From: Wurfbainia villosa
Taxonomy: Eukaryota; Streptophyta; Magnoliopsida; Zingiberales; Zingiberaceae
Direction: 5' to 3'
Assembly (NCBI GenBank): GCA_025175895.1
Contig: CM045990.1
Coordinates: 54,561,704 to 54,625,703, forward strand
DNA: 64,000 nt
The stretch's first letter is position 1. The number at the start of each line of letters is the position of its first letter. Below, piece after piece: positions 45,449 to 56,937 of the stretch. The translations under genes were made by a program, and so were the position numbers. The notes below the pieces were generated by a model that worked only from the letters and a program-made list of their open reading frames with translations, searched no databases and was not told the DNA's origin.

Positions 45449-48400
45449 TCACCATTGGTACTTGGCTGCAATTAGAACCTCCTCGTACTTGTTTGCAGCG
45501 TCGTCCCAGCTCAGGTCCTGCGCCATAATCCGCTTCTGAAGCCCCTCCCAGCTCTCCTTGTAATTCCAGTAGGTGTTGAGGCAGTTGGCCAGGGCATGGA
45601 TCAGCCTGCCGGACTCTGCCCGGTCGAACGTCCACCCGTACCCAGTGTTGTTGGAGGGATCAAACGGGATCACTGTGTCTCGCAGCCCGCCTACGGCGTG
45701 CACCACCGGTACTGTGCCATACTTCATGGCATACATCTGGTTCAGCCCACAGGGCTCAAACCTCGACGGCATCAGAAGGATGTCGGCGCTGGCGGTTATC
45801 CGATGAGCCATCTTCACAGAGAACCCGACCCGTCCTTTGACCTTGTCATGGTTCTCCCTCTCGGCCTTCCTCAGCATTTCCTCAAGGTCTGGCCGCCCAG
45901 TGCCCAGCATCACCAGCTGCGCGTCCTGGCCGACGATCCACGGCATGGCCTCTGCGATGAGGTCCACCCCCTTCTGGCCGTCCAATCTCCCAATGAAGCC
46001 GATGAGAGGAACACTTTCCCGGACAGGCAAGCCAAGCTCCCTTTGCAACGCGGCCTTGCACTGTGCTTTGCCAGTTCGTAGAGTTTCCACAGAGTAATTG
46101 GTGTAGCCATCGGATTGCAGATGCACATCCAGCTCAGGGCTCCAGTCCTTTGTGTCAATGCCGTTGACGATGCCTCGGAACTTCCAGTCGTTCTCGTTGA
46201 TAATTCCATTGAGTCCCCAGCCACCTTCAGTAGTTTTCAGCTCCCAAGCATAACCGTGGCTGACGGTGACCACTCGGTCAGCGGACCTCAAGCCAGCAGC
46301 GAAGATGTTGAAATGGTCACCTCCAATCGGATCATACAGCTTGAAGAGGTCGAAGTAGTCTTCCGGTATGTCGACATAGGAGAAGTCCTCCAAGGGGCCG
46401 CGACCCTGACAGATGAAAATCGTCAGTTCAAAGTTAAGCTCGCCGGAATCAGAGTTACTGAAACCAGACTACACATGAAGATCTCACAAGCAAATGAAAG
46501 TTTCAATGCAGAATGAAACTCAACAAGTGTAACTCAATCTTTATAGGTTCCTCAAAGAAAGGCTAGTAACAAACTCGAGGAGCTAACCTGATAAGCAATG
46601 TTGTGGATCACCAGAACCGATCTCGTGTACTTCATCAAGCCGTTGTCGCGATAACAAGCCTTCAGATAAACTGGCAAGAGTGCAGTGTGCCAGTCATTCG
46701 CAATGAACGCCAAGTTTCCGTCTCCATAGCAAACACCACCACAAGGAACATACCAAGGGACCTGAAAATCAAAGCAATACCTCACTATGTTTTATCAGAC
46801 AAGCTGCACATTAGTTTTGTGATTGCGGTAAAGACGAAAAGTGGAAGATTTTCATGAATGCGAGTTCAAAGAACCGATCGAGAGTGCTATTACAGATTGA
46901 CTACATTAGCATTTGGCAATCCTAATGAAAATTTCTTATGCAGTAACTTGAAGAAGGCGACGAGGATAGGAAGAACACCTCTACTGCAGCTTTGCAGAAC
47001 AAAATCATCCGTTTCAAAATATCCTGCAATGATCATCACAATGCCAAATCCTTAGTAAAAACACAGGTATGAAAGATGTATTTTATGCATAGAATTGAAG
47101 TAGAGATCGACTTTACCACTCGGTTTCCGCCATAAATGTCGTTCTCCCTGTGTCTGAAAATTGCACAATCAATGAACACAAAGTCCACACCATCAATGTA
47201 AGCATGAAAGTAAGCTACTTCGAAATCCTTCATTCCGGAGTTAGGAAAAAAAAGAGTTTAAGAAATGTATAAAAGCAAGAAGATAGATTTGGTGGTACAT
47301 AAGACAATTATACTCTTCTTACTTGTCCATCTACTTTGTATCGTCTATGAACACCGACATCTTTCGGTTCAGCATAGTTTCCATACCTCGGTGCAACGAC
47401 CTGACCGAAGATCCATATACGACAATACTATTTCAGATAACAAAAATTTGAACTCCACATTACAAGTACAGTTCAGTGAACTGAACTGAGCTCAAAGAAT
47501 TGTTGCTAGACAGGTAAGAACAAGTACCATAACTCGATGCCCTCTCCTGGCCAAAGCTTTTGGCAGAGCCCCAACGACATCTCCGAGCCCTCCTGTCGAT
47601 GTTGGAAGGTTAATGTCAGTGTAGCTCGACGATCGATGAAACACTAGAAAACTATATATATATCCTCATATAACTAAATAGTAGACATTAGCTTAAACTC
47701 GAAATAGACAACTGAATTGGCCAATATTTGTTTGATCAGATCTACCAGTTTTGGACCAAGGAGCACATTCAGCTGCCACCACTATCACATTCATGACATT
47801 CACCCCGGCCGGAGGAGGGGCTTCGATAACCCCCTCTTCGCCGGCATCAATATCAGCCTTCACATCTACACCATCAGCCGTTGCTTTGATCGGTTGCTCA
47901 GGAGTCTCATCTTGAGAACTAAACTTATAGTCCACCGCAGGGAGTTTGGACTCAGACTGAGAAATGGCTGTATCAAGACCACCAACATTTTGCACCTTTG
48001 GTTCCATTGCATTGCCATTGTATCTTCCATTGGACAAACTGCTACTTGAACTTAGATCTGAATCATAAATTGTAACATCTTTAGTAGATTTCGTATCCTT
48101 ATCTGCTTCAGTAGCTGTGCTGTCGAACGACGACGACGATGAGATCTGGCTCCTCCTTTCCAAAATCTGAACCGAAATGAGCTAGTCAAGCAAACTATAG
48201 AAGCACAATCAATTTAGACTAGATTCTGAGATGATGTAACCATTTCATGACACAAAGGTCTAAACTACTTGCAAATGAAGGTAAGGAAACCATCATCGGA
48301 GAAGTTGGAAGGGAATAAGCCTCCTATCTTTCTCTTGGATTTGATCCAAGGAATGTGCTGTAGATGGATGTTAACTTCGAATCACAGTTTATTCAAAGTT

Positions 48401-48860
48401 CATCAATGGATCGTGTAGTCTACTCGAATACAAGGAACCAAGATCATGGTCACGGTTGTAGTGTAGAAGAAGAATACGAAGAGGGAGGGAGAATCACCTT
48501 CTCGACCAATCTCTGCTGAGTTGCCACTACTTTCTTGCCCTTTTCCACCGCAGCGGCGGCGGCAGCCGCAGCCGCAGCCTGAGCTGAGCTGCCATCGCGG
48601 CCGGCATCAGCACCAGCCGCCTCTGACTCCTTCGCCCCCTCAAAGGCGCCGCCTTTTACGGTGGCCCGTTGACCATCCCACCTCTTCTGCGCACCACTCG
48701 CCGGAAACCTAACTCGGTTGTTACCAGCACCGGCAGCGCCTTCCTTGAAGAATCCCGCCGCCACAAGCTCCTGGCCGCCGCGACTTGCCTTATTCCAACG
48801 CAAAATAGGGCCATTGCCGGCGCCATCGAGGAGGAAAGGCTGCGAGCGAAAAGACGCCAT
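45449..48860 (-). CDS. Starch synthase II, plastidial
   Basis: Eight exons in gene order: 48860-48498, 48166-47746, 47592-47528, 47400-47323, 47227-47117, 47023-46979, 46761-46588, 46405-45449 (2214 nt, 737 aa). It transfers glucose from ADP-glucose to alpha-glucan ends, extending amylopectin chains. The first ~60 residues look like a plastid transit peptide. A Ser- and Ala-rich variable region follows, with a ten-Ala run coded at about 48549-48580. The catalytic part starts with the ADP-glucose motif KTGGL (residues 260-264, split by an intron). Then come [41 protein letters not shown] (555-565), [11 protein letters not shown] (632-642) and VGGLRD (657-662). The end AAKYQW is typical of SSII. 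It is tail to tail with the PTB gene, 501 bp apart. Position next to a NIP2 gene points to the rice SSIIb lineage. Confidence 0.93.
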
Positions 48861-48938
48861 TTTGGGGAGGCCAAAATCCGATCTTTGCCGAGGAATCCGC
48901 CACGGACGAGGATTTGCGGAGGAGAAGCAACGCAGTCG

Positions 48939-48948
48939 GGTTTATAAT
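48939..48948 (-). promoter_or_regulatory. Possible TATA box of starch synthase gene
   Basis: On the minus strand ATTATAAACC lies about 80 bp upstream of the start codon. It is the only TATA-like sequence in a sensible position; not otherwise supported. Confidence 0.3.
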
Positions 48949-49266
48949 TTAGAAACTCTTTAGATTTTCTGCAAAATTCCTCCAGCGACGGCCCACAAGC
49001 ATTTTTTACGGTGCGATTTTTCTAGCAAATCAACACGAGGGAGGCGTGCGCATTCCTGACGGCAGGCAGGGAAGGAGGAGGAGGAACGAATAGGAGCCAG
49101 GGCAACACTTGCGGGCTGTGTGCCATCGTCGAATACGGCGGCGAATCGCAGGGAGACACAGAGGAAGATGCTGGTGGTGCATCAGCGTCGCAGAGATGAG
49201 CATCAAATTCGCAGTGTTGCCGTGGTGGGCCAAAAGGGATCATCTTCATCGATGCATCCTCATCGA

Positions 49267-49289
49267 CTTTTTTTTTTTTTTTTTTTTTT
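49267..49289 (+). repeat. Poly-T tract
   Basis: A run of more than 20 T, about 410 bp upstream of the starch synthase start codon on the opposite strand. It may be the tail of an old retroposed sequence. Confidence 0.8.
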
Positions 49290-49519
49290 GAATTTTTACA
49301 GAAATTTCCTGGCCGTTGAAAAATCTCTCAAATCAATCAAATCACAGTTTCGCGTCCGTTTCTGTTCCGGAATGACTCCGTAGCTATTTATTCCTTTCTT
49401 TCGTACCAATTCACCGTCTCTATCAATTCCAACGAACTGAATCGAGGATAAAATTTGAATATCTAAATTATAAAAATAATTAATTATATACTTAGATGTG
49501 AATTCAAATTCAATTTGAT

Positions 49520-50600
49520 CGAGCGAGACATAGTTCAATGGTTCAGCGGGGAAGGCACAGTGGTCAAGGCACGACGAAACTTACGAATAAAATAAAAATC
49601 GATTTCGAAGAAGATTTAAAGTCTTTTTTTAGATTTAGATAATCGTCACGTATCTTGACTACTACGTCAACGCTCATAGGACCCTTCGTGATTTACTTCC
49701 CTTACAATCAGGGGCGGATCCAAAATTTAAAATTTGGAGGGGTCGTGATGCAACTCAGATTTTTTGCTCTTCGATCTTGTATCATCTAGGAGGGATTCTC
49801 TCCAACCACATCAGTAAATATTTTTAAAAAATTAATACCTATTAAACCACTGCCGGCCTATCCCGTGGTGGCCCTCCGATGTTTAAATCAGAATCATCAT
49901 AGATAAAAGAAAATATATTAAATACAGTAAAAGTAATACATAGTAAAAAAGAAGAGAATTTATCTCATGTGTAGTTAGAAATATATAAGAGACTGCAAAA
50001 TATGGTGCATCGAGCGGAAGACGATGACGACTAGTGACGCAGTGGCATGCGATTGCAAATATGGTGCGACATCGACGGGACAACTTCCGTGATTGCGATA
50101 TGGTTGTGCACGTGAAGTAGAGGCCAACGGTGGTCGAAGACGCGACTAGTAATGCCGAGTTGGCAGAGACAACGACAAATCGATGCACAACGACGGGTTC
50201 GCGAGTCGCGGCGTATGAGCAACAAGTGAAGAGAAACTGTGGATGATGATTATGACATAATAGAAAAAATTGAGAACGATGACTGCGACATGATCGTTCT
50301 AGGTAGGAGAGAAAATAAATATATAGTAATTATATTATATAGTATTTTTATAGATAGAAAATAAGTATAGAATTTCGGGAAAGAAATTTTTATGCTTAAT
50401 TATGCATGGATGAGATCTCATTATTATATAAAAAAATTTATAAAAATAAATATAATTTTTTATAAAACACATGGACTGGAGGGGGCGCCATGACCCCCTC
50501 CAGTCCCTATGTAAATCCGCCATTGCTTACAATGATCGTGGGACAGATCGGTGGAGATCACTAAGTTGACGCATTCCAATCTTTGTGGAATAGTTTAGCG
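49520..50600 (+). repeat. SINE-like element interrupted by hAT-like element
   Basis: The left part ends GTGATTTACTTCCCTTACAAT and the right part resumes with CTTACAATGATCGTGG, then TAAGTTGACGCATTCC. Joined, they follow the SINE-like copy at 32460-32580. The break holds the 817-bp element at 49709-50525. Confidence 0.6.
49709..50525. mobile_element. hAT-like non-autonomous element, copy 2 (intact ends)
   Basis: The ends are CAGGGGCGGAT and, inverted, CAATGGCGGAT, with a perfect 8-bp target duplication CTTACAAT (49701-49708, 50526-50533). 817 bp, no transposase. Subterminal GGAGGGG...CCCCTCC blocks strengthen the inverted repeats. It is the intact relative of the element split by the CACTA insertion and preserves the empty site of the 28129-28292 MITE. 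Confidence 0.9.
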
Positions 50601-50798
50601 GGACTAGACTTATCAAATGATTTAACTCAACATCCCTTCTTTAATTTTTTTTTAAAACAAATATTAGATATCTAAATCTTCAGTCCGATTTTAGGGATAT
50701 CCGATCTAATCTCACGAAAGTTTTTTATAAATACTAAGATAAATCAGAAGAGACTTATATTGGACAGTCTCGGCATTTATAATTTGTCACTTCATTTA

Positions 50799-51270
50799 GA
50801 GCATTTACAAAGAAGAATATTTGGAGAGGATATTTGTTTAAATATCTTCGATCTCTAAATATTCTCAGTTGGAAATGTAATCGATGGGATATTAAAAATT
50901 CATTGGATTTTTTTTTTCAATTTATAAAAAAAAAAAATTAAGAGCATTGTTGCATGCATGTGCATCAAAGGCGTATACATGCTAGAGTGTTTTTTATTTA
51001 TTTATTAATATTATTTTTTAATTCAACGTGATGTAAATTAATAATTAAATTTATTTAAATATAAAATTAATATTATAATAATAAAATAGTAAATATTTGG
51101 TTGGTGAAATTTAGAAGTGAGATATTTGACAGTGGGTCCATAAATATGTGATGTATAAGATATTTTATTATGAAAAGTGAGATATTAAAAGAATGAAATA
51201 TTGAATGGATGATATGGATATGAGACTCATAAATATTTAGGAGAAATATTTTTATCTATTGTGAATGCTC
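50799..51270. mobile_element. 472-bp Tourist-like (PIF/Harbinger) MITE
   Basis: The ends are GAGCATTTACAAAGA and, inverted, GAGCATTCACAATAGA, flanked by TTA on both sides (50796-50798, 51271-51273), the standard target duplication of this superfamily. AT-rich, no coding sequence. Confidence 0.8.
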
Positions 51271-51489
51271 TTAGAGGAAAATCCTACAAATACATTCCAA
51301 TCGGAGATCAAATCGCATATAGAGTCAAACTGGACGTTCTACCATTGCACCGTAACTTTGAAGGCTAACGTCCCCTTCCGTAGTTGATCGAGCGGCAATG
51401 CTCCAATGAACTTTATCGACGTAGCTAGCTATACTCTTGTTTAAAACTTTCTCATTCTATCGATCAACCTATAACTAGTTCAATCTCTA

Positions 51490-51610
51490 AATGATATGAT
51501 TTGTCTGTAGCGCTATGGTGCAGCAGTAAGGTGTTTAGTTCGGCTATCAAGTTTCTACGATTCAACCTCAAGCTACGTCGAATTTCGTAAAATTTTCCTT
51601 CAAATAGAGT
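51490..51610 (+). repeat. SINE-like remnant
   Basis: GCGCTATGGTGCAGCAGTAAGG followed about 40 bp later by CGATTCAACCTC resembles tRNA-type A and B boxes. No clear 3' end or duplication was found. Confidence 0.4.
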
Positions 51611-51752
51611 GATAAAATAAGAAAGCTGAAACTGTCCTAGTGAATATAATTTTTCTCCTAATCAAATATAAAATAAACTTACGGAGGAATCACAATTCCA
51701 TTTATTTTTTATTTTTCTAAATGATATGGGAGGGACACTCTTTTGAATTAGT

Positions 51753-53043
51753 CATTTTTTTATTGGCATTAGGGTGTCCGAACCTTCAGTCCGATTAATC
51801 TTTGAAAATAATCGATCTTACTCTACGGATCTTCGGGACGCCTCGCCAATAACTGAGCCGGATAAGATCGGAGCTCAAGTGGTCTCCACCGACCATCAAA
51901 AGTAAATCAAGGAAGCACTCATAGCTTTTTCACGATTTAGCTCAGACTCCATAGTTGTGTCATCCCGGAATAATGGTACAATGTCAAAGTCGTACTCCGT
52001 TCATCAGATAAACTTGAGTCTAGAGCCATCCAAAAAGATTTTTTTTTTAAATTCATCATCAAATAATATCATAATAGATCATGATCGAATTATATTCTCT
52101 TATGAAATATCTCTTCATTTTCATCGCTGTCCTGTATATATCCATGGGGCAGCCATTTTTTCATCTACACGTTTGTTAAACAAATTCTCCTCCTTCACCG
52201 GAAGAAAGGCATAATTCTCTAGCCTTTTATTTCTCCATCACTACGAAGGTATTTAAGCACGATGAAAAATGACTTAACTTTAATATCGATTAATTCGATC
52301 TTATGGTATCTAGATTATTCATATATATAATATAGTTTAGTTAAAATTATTTCTAAAGCCACGGTGTTAATTAGATGACGAGAGAGTTCTTTCGATTAGA
52401 TATATATTTATAAATTATATTGCATAAAATATACCATTTTAAAATATGAAAGATAAAATAAAAAAAACATTAATTGTTAGAAGATGTGTCCACATTCTAA
52501 ATGACATGAAATGTGCATCATCGAATCCAATTAATTAGAAGATTCTCAACGAACCAATAAGATTTTTACTTTAATTTTTTAAGAGATGGATAGAAATTAA
52601 AATAAGAGGTCTAAACATACTTTCACATGAAACAAACAAATTAAAGGAGTCCGAGGAGAAGGATGTAGCAGTAAAAACGGAAAAATATTTTATAGGAGAA
52701 CATAATTCGATCATCTACTACGACATTATTATTCGACGACGAATTTAATAAAAATCTATTCGAACAATCTTAGGACCTAAAAGTTTGTCCAATGAATGGA
52801 ATACGACTTCGACAAATTGGATCATCGTTCAGGAATGACGTGACTGTGAAGTCCGGATTGAACTGTGAAAAAACTACAAATGCTTCATTGATTTATCTTT
52901 GGTGGTCGTAGAGATCATTTGAGCTCCGATCTTATCCGGCTCAGTTATTGACGAGACGTTCCGAAGGTCCATGAGATAGAATCGATCACTCCTAAGAATT
53001 AGTCGGATCGAGGATTCGGATACCCCAATACCAATAAAAAAAC
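51753..53043. mobile_element. 1.29-kb foldback element
   Basis: The arms 51753-52004 and 52791-53043 are about 250 bp each and inverted to one another at roughly three-quarters identity. Shared runs include ACTGAGCCGGATAAGATCGG and the mirrored CCGATCTTATCCGGCTCAGT. The spacer is about 790 bp and AT-rich, with no convincing gene. No target duplication was found. Long arms fit a Mutator-like or foldback element, or an inverted duplication of another repeat; part of an arm also recurs near 50660-50720. Confidence 0.7.
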
Positions 53044-53049
53044 AAAAGG

Positions 53050-53500
53050 ACGTGACCATAACCAACACCTAATCTATTAAATATATCTCGATGTTTGAAG
53101 ATATTTGTATATAAAAGATCTACATTATTTATTTAGAACGAGGCATGAGAATATAGTGAAGGAAATAGGTTGTTCATATGTGATTTTGATCTAGTGACAA
53201 GTGGATCATTTATATTTTTCTAACCTTTTGCATCTATCACACTCACTTATTGATTACAATAATATACTTTCAACAATTTTTTTTTCTTATTGTAATTATT
53301 TTTTATTTTAGGACAAAATGAACCAATTAAATTTCTTCCAAGGTTCACTTGAGAGTAATGACAAGTACTAAAATATCATTAAGGGCCTCAAATGGACTAT
53401 AAACATGTCATTAGGTCTCCGGCTTCACCTAATCCTCTCACTTTGAACATAAACAATAAATTAAAATGTGAAAAATTATAATCGTTTATGTAAGATGATC
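53050..53500. other. AT-rich intergenic DNA
   Basis: No gene or repeat recognised. Confidence 0.45.
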
Positions 53501-54205
53501 AAAAATTGCACTCATAACAAGTTTGATATTCGATTTAATAAGCATTCGTTTATATTTATTCAATATATATCAAAGTTGAGTAAATGAATAAGTTTGAACA
53601 ACTTGATATATTAAATGAATAATTTTGAATACAAGTGTTCGGTATATTAATGTTTGTGAATAGTATTTGCGTACACAACTTATAAATTGTATTTATAGAC
53701 AAAACTCAGTGAACCATATTGATGATCAGATTCATTTATGAACTTATTTATGAGCTTATTTATATATGTTTGAATTGTTTATACTAACCAATCAAATAAA
53801 GATTTAAAGAGTAGCTCGGTGTATTAAGCGTCCGTCATACGGAGTTTCGAAGAAGGGTCTATTATACATAGTCACTTACCCGCCATGACTTCTGAGTCAT
53901 AAGACAATAATTTTATCATTGTGTCAATGCTCCTCTTCTAAACAAGCAAATAAGTTTGACTTAAGAGTTTGATAATGTTTAAACAAATTTAAATCAAACT
54001 TGATTCGAACTTAAACATAATTTAATTTAGAAACTCGATATCAATTAAATAAATCAAGTTCAATTCAAGCTCGCACCGAGTTTGATCTTAAAAAAAACTA
54101 AGTCAAACTTGAATAATTATTTCAATAGCTTAGTTCATTTTAGATTTGATTCGCTTCGACTTAATTATCTTATCAAATAATTCTGAACACCGTAAAATTT
54201 GACAA
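53500..54205. mobile_element. Decayed hAT-like MITE (TAGGGTTGTAAACGA family)
   Basis: Interior similarity to 31568-32220 is clear (CATTCGTTTATATTTATTCAATAT, ...TTGATTCGAACTT..., final GACAATCTTA), but both ends are eroded. It contains the SINE remnant at 53812-53945. Confidence 0.55.
53812..53945 (-). repeat. SINE remnant within MITE
   Basis: On the minus strand it starts GAGGAGCATTGACACAATGATAAA and ends with GACGCTTAATACACCGAGCTA. It matches a widespread plant tRNA-derived SINE type whose head reads GGAGCCTTGGCGCAACGGTAAA. The region around the B box is shortened. Confidence 0.5.
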
Positions 54206-55020
54206 TCTTACTATTTAGAGTTCTCCCATATTTAAAAATTATTTCAAAATAAGACATTTTAGTTTTAAGTAGGAGACATTTTGATAGTAATAAAAATCAG
54301 GGATATTTTAAAAAATATATTAAATATTAGAGACATTTAAAAAAAAAATAAAAAACCCTAAAAAATTAGGTATTACTTTTCATTTTATTTAACCTAAGTT
54401 AACTATGGTAAGATTGACTTTATACACCACAACATGCCAATTTATTAGTATTTACAAGGCAATTCTAATCGAATATTGACAAAGTTTGAGTGGTTTTGGT
54501 GAAGAAAAAAAAAATATTTTTAGAAAAAAATGAGTTTGCAAATATTATATTTTCCTTTGATTTTAAAATCAAATCGAGTGGGTTAGTTAAAATGAGTAGG
54601 GCAAAGGGAGGAGGGGGAAAATTTATTGTTTACTTGAAAAATCATAGAGAAATTTATTTCTACTCATAATTTTAATTGTTTGCTTTACTCAATTTTCTCT
54701 CTTAAAATGAGTAGAACGAGCGAGTGAATTGACATGATCTAATATAGATCGAACGATTTGTAGGATAATAAGGAGGATACATCGACGAGATTAGGCAATC
54801 GATACCGATCGAACAATTTAAGTTTAACAAACGAAGTAGGGTATACAAACTACGAATGTTTAATGAATTAGATGACTTAATGTATCATTAGATTAATATA
54901 ATCGTAGAAAGAAAGAAAATGAATTCTAATTTTTTTTAGGACTTAAACGTAATTCGAGTATTATTATTTTTAGTTCGCAGACCCTCTATTATATTTATTT
55001 ACATATGGGTCCTTGCTCGT
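54206..55020. other. Upstream region of the NIP2 gene
   Basis: AT-rich, no transposon ends recognised, with GAGTGGGTTAG- and GAGCGAGTG-type motifs. It should hold the promoter of the aquaporin gene. Confidence 0.4.
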
Positions 55021-55021
55021 C

Positions 55022-55029
55022 TATAAATA
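55022..55029 (+). promoter_or_regulatory. TATA box of NIP2 gene
   Basis: TATAAATA, 76 bp before the start codon at 55105. Composition changes to GC-rich immediately downstream, as expected at a transcription start. Confidence 0.75.
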
Positions 55030-55104
55030 GCGGGGCGAGCTCGGTGGAAGCTGAACAGAGCAAAAGCAGAGCAGCTGGTGGCTCCGGCGTCGTCGACTTG
55101 GCAG

Positions 55105-56240
55105 ATGTCTTCGTACAACGAAATCCACGACATCGAGGTGATCACGGCACAGAACTTTGCTGCCGCCGCCGCCGACACCTTCGTCTGCGGCAGACTCCGC
55201 CGGCAGAAGAGCTTCAAGGACTTCTTCCCGCCCCACCTCTTGAGAAAGGTCTCCGTCGATTAACTCTTCGTCTCATTCTTAAATCGCCCTCAGAATTGCG
55301 ACGGCGAGCGTGCAGGTCGTTGCGGAGGTGATCTCTACGTTTCTGCTGGTGTTCGTGACGTGCGGCGCCGGAGCACTGAACCGGAACAACCCCGGGGTGG
55401 TGTCGCAGCTGGGGGCGTCGGTGGCCGGAGGGCTCGTCGTGACGGTGATGATCTATGCGGTGGGGCACATCTCCGGCGCGCACATGAACCCCGCCGTCAC
55501 CTTGGCCTTCGCCGTCGCGAGGCATTTCCCCTGGATACAGGTTCCGTTCTACTGGTCGGCCCAATTCACGGGCGCCATGGTCGCCTCCTTCATCCTCCGG
55601 GAGCTGCTCCACCCCATCACCATCATAGGCGTCACTACCCCCTCTAGCACCGCCCCTCGTGCCCTCGTGGTGGAGATCATCGTCACTTTCAACATGATGT
55701 TCGTCACCGCCGCCGTCGCCACCGACACTAGAGCCGTCAGTCTTTTTTCCGGCACCTCCCGTCCATTTTATTTAAATTCTAATAAAATTAATTAATTAAC
55801 TAATTAAAATATGCAGGTCGGAGAGTTGGCCGGTTTAGCCGTCGGCTCCGCCGTGTGCATCACATCCATCTTTGCCGGGTAAACTAATTAATCTAATTAA
55901 TCGTAATTAGAGTAATTAATTAATTATTAAGAAGAAGAGGAAGAGATGCATGCGCAGGCCTGTGTCGGGCGGCTCGATGAACCCGGCGAGGACGCTCGGC
56001 CCGGCGGTGGCGAGCAAGATCTACGACTCGCTCTGGGTTTACTTCGTCGGCCCGGTGGTGGGCACCGTGTCGGGCGCCACCGCCTACAACTTCATTCGCA
56101 TGTCGGATAAACCGCCGCCGCCAGCTGCGGCGCCGGCGAGTGACCCCGCTGATAGTGCGCCGCCGAACAAGTCGCCGTCTCTGAAGCTCCGGCGGACGAG
56201 GAGCCAGGAGATGGCCACCGCCAGCCCTCGCAACGACTGA
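55105..56240 (+). CDS. Lsi1-like (NIP2): NIP2/Lsi1-type aquaporin (silicic acid channel)
   Basis: Four exons: 55105-55248, 55316-55735, 55817-55878, 55958-56240 (909 nt, 302 aa, GT-AG introns of 67, 81 and 79 bp). It is a plasma-membrane channel expected to pass silicic acid and also arsenite, boric acid or urea. Two NPA motifs ([10 protein letters not shown], residues 106-108; [10 protein letters not shown], 217-219) are separated by 108 residues. The predicted selectivity filter is Gly86, Ser205, Gly214, Arg220 (GSGR), as in rice Lsi1. The N-terminus SSYNEIHDI and [10 protein letters not shown] and the C-terminal SLKLRR-RSQ also match Lsi1. The ATG at 55105 fits relatives; an in-frame ATG at 55078 would add nine residues. 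The gene is GC-rich, tail to tail with the F-box gene 700 bp away, and near starch synthase II as in rice. Confidence 0.94.
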
Positions 56241-56937
56241 CTGACAGCGTTTGCTGAGCACAAATATATAACGCTTTAAATCTACTACACTCCATGAATA
56301 TCACGATCATATGAAACAAGTATGAAATTGCAACGTCTCGCATATTCATGCGAACTTCCATCAGTAAAAATTTCCAGGTTGAGTATTTGATGAACAGTAA
56401 TCGATACATCAGACTGAATAAGAATGCCGTATAAAATAAATTGCCATATTCAGGAGGATCATATGACCTAGAAATTGTGAGATCAGATCGATTCAAACAA
56501 TGATAAGTTGGCAAATTAAAGAATACAAGAAAGTGATGAGCTTGTTTATTTCCTCATGGTAGAGGTAACAATGAAATGGCAGAATGGTACACATTGAATC
56601 TTCTAACAAAGATGATAACTTTCAGGGATGCCTAGGAATATAAAGCTACATCGATCGAGTTATTATGTGCGCCGATACCGCATGATCCTCGTGAAAATTC
56701 TCATGCTAAATGGCAACTCGAAAGGGGTTAAAAGTATTCGGTTGTAACTCATGATCAGGGACGACGAGCGGAGAAGGTACATGAGTAAGTCTTGTACCAA
56801 ATCTTATGTAAATTCTGAAACTTCAGGAAGGCAGATATCGATATTTACCCTGGCGAAATCAGTATCGAATGCCCTTCAGCCAATCTTGCGTATCTCCCTT
56901 AACCGAGCAGCAAACGAAACAAGTTTTCCGATACAAC

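Noticed and set aside
45596..46081. 161-codon plus-strand open frame
   Set aside because: It lies antisense to the last starch synthase exon, which has all expected motifs; its openness reflects GC-rich codons.
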